DNA of 33,996 nucleotides, from the IMG/VR virus record IMGVR_UViG_3300036770_006768, positions 1 through 33,996 of that record. One strand, written 5' to 3'. Below the pieces are notes generated by a model. It was given only the letters and a program-made list of their open reading frames with translations. It was not told the DNA's origin and did not search any database. This DNA comes from a virus. Position numbers and translations under genes: made by a program. Positions 33,673-33,996 of the stretch are shown here, piece after piece (within the stretch, counting starts at the first letter, position 1; every line of letters starts with the position of its first letter).

Positions 33673-33935
33673 TTTCAGGTTTCCTTGGGGTTATGCCTCG
33701 ATTCTATACTTTGGTATCGGCTTTGTCAACCGGAAAAATTGAGTCCATCCAGAAAAAAATTTTTTGGGGCATTCGGCACAGGAATTGCTAGAAGGATCGA
33801 GGGGGTTTTTCTGTTTTTTTTGTAAGGCATGGCTGAACTGCCCGTCGCCGGGGGTGGTCTAGACATAGTAAACCCCCAAAAATCAAAATGTACTACCTAA
33901 TCTATCCCTCTAAGCCCTTTGATACTTTTGTTTCC
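33673..33935. other. Intergenic region at the right edge
   Basis: Holds the promoter of 33439-33672 and a CGGCAC-AGGAA-TTGCT element (33773-33789). No hairpin pair and no gene are visible. Confidence 0.6.
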
Positions 33936-33975
33936 CAAAACAAAAGACTCGCCGATTCTAAAAAACCGGCGAGTC
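33936..33975 (-). terminator. Intrinsic terminator of a gene beyond the right edge
   Basis: GACTCGCCG pairs with CGGCGAGTC, then UUUUGUUUU on the minus transcript. Confidence 0.8.
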
Positions 33976-33996
33976 CTCACCTTAATGTATCAGCTA

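Overview
The window looks like an accessory, early-gene region of a large tailed bacteriophage. The evidence is a cluster of 27 tRNA or tRNA-like genes (10.8-13.5 kb), dozens of tiny ORFs, phage-typical families (DUF932-type protein, GP88-type protein, HNH endonuclease, several conserved phage orphans, zinc-ribbon miniproteins), and one promoter for almost every gene. No structural, packaging or replication gene is visible, so this is a fragment of a bigger genome. The host cannot be named from the sequence. Promoters are bacterial sigma70-like (TTGACA, 16-17 bp, TATAAT). Base composition drifts from AT-rich on the left to nearly balanced on the right.

Layout. 1-3.1 kb: leftward small genes, including four tandem diverged paralogs, and a ~500 nt ORF-free stretch behind a strong rightward promoter (candidate structured RNA). 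3.2-5.5 kb: the only rightward genes (small protein, coiled coil, HNH nuclease, small paralogs, a membrane protein). 5.5-34 kb: everything reads leftward. 5.5-8.4 kb holds small overlapping genes; 8.4-10.8 kb the DUF932-type protein, a DUF6915-like and DUF6878-like pair and a secreted protein; 10.8-13.5 kb the tRNA cluster; 13.5-34 kb about 45 one-gene cassettes.

The most striking signal is between the genes. Thirty-two intergenic loci carry a 44-bp unit: two 15-bp palindromes CTGCCA-WWW-TGGCAG separated by exactly 14 bp. On the right these units lie next to a second element, TTGGCAY-N5-TTGC, often mirrored into a ~39-bp palindrome and resembling a sigma54 -24/-12 promoter. Base changes in both mostly preserve pairing (U-G) on the plus strand, antisense to the genes, suggesting a family of plus-sense structured RNAs. 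A further ~65-nt dispersed element with covarying hairpins, a 22-nt element, an over-represented TGGGCGA motif, a CCGATACC box inside promoter spacers, gene-specific palindromic operators inside other spacers, and start codons placed exactly 6 nt after the -10 box (leaderless mRNAs) complete an unusual regulatory layout.

Many genes are shorter than 60 codons. I annotate those with a promoter, ribosome binding site or stop/start overlap. Most products are unrecognised and are described without a function.
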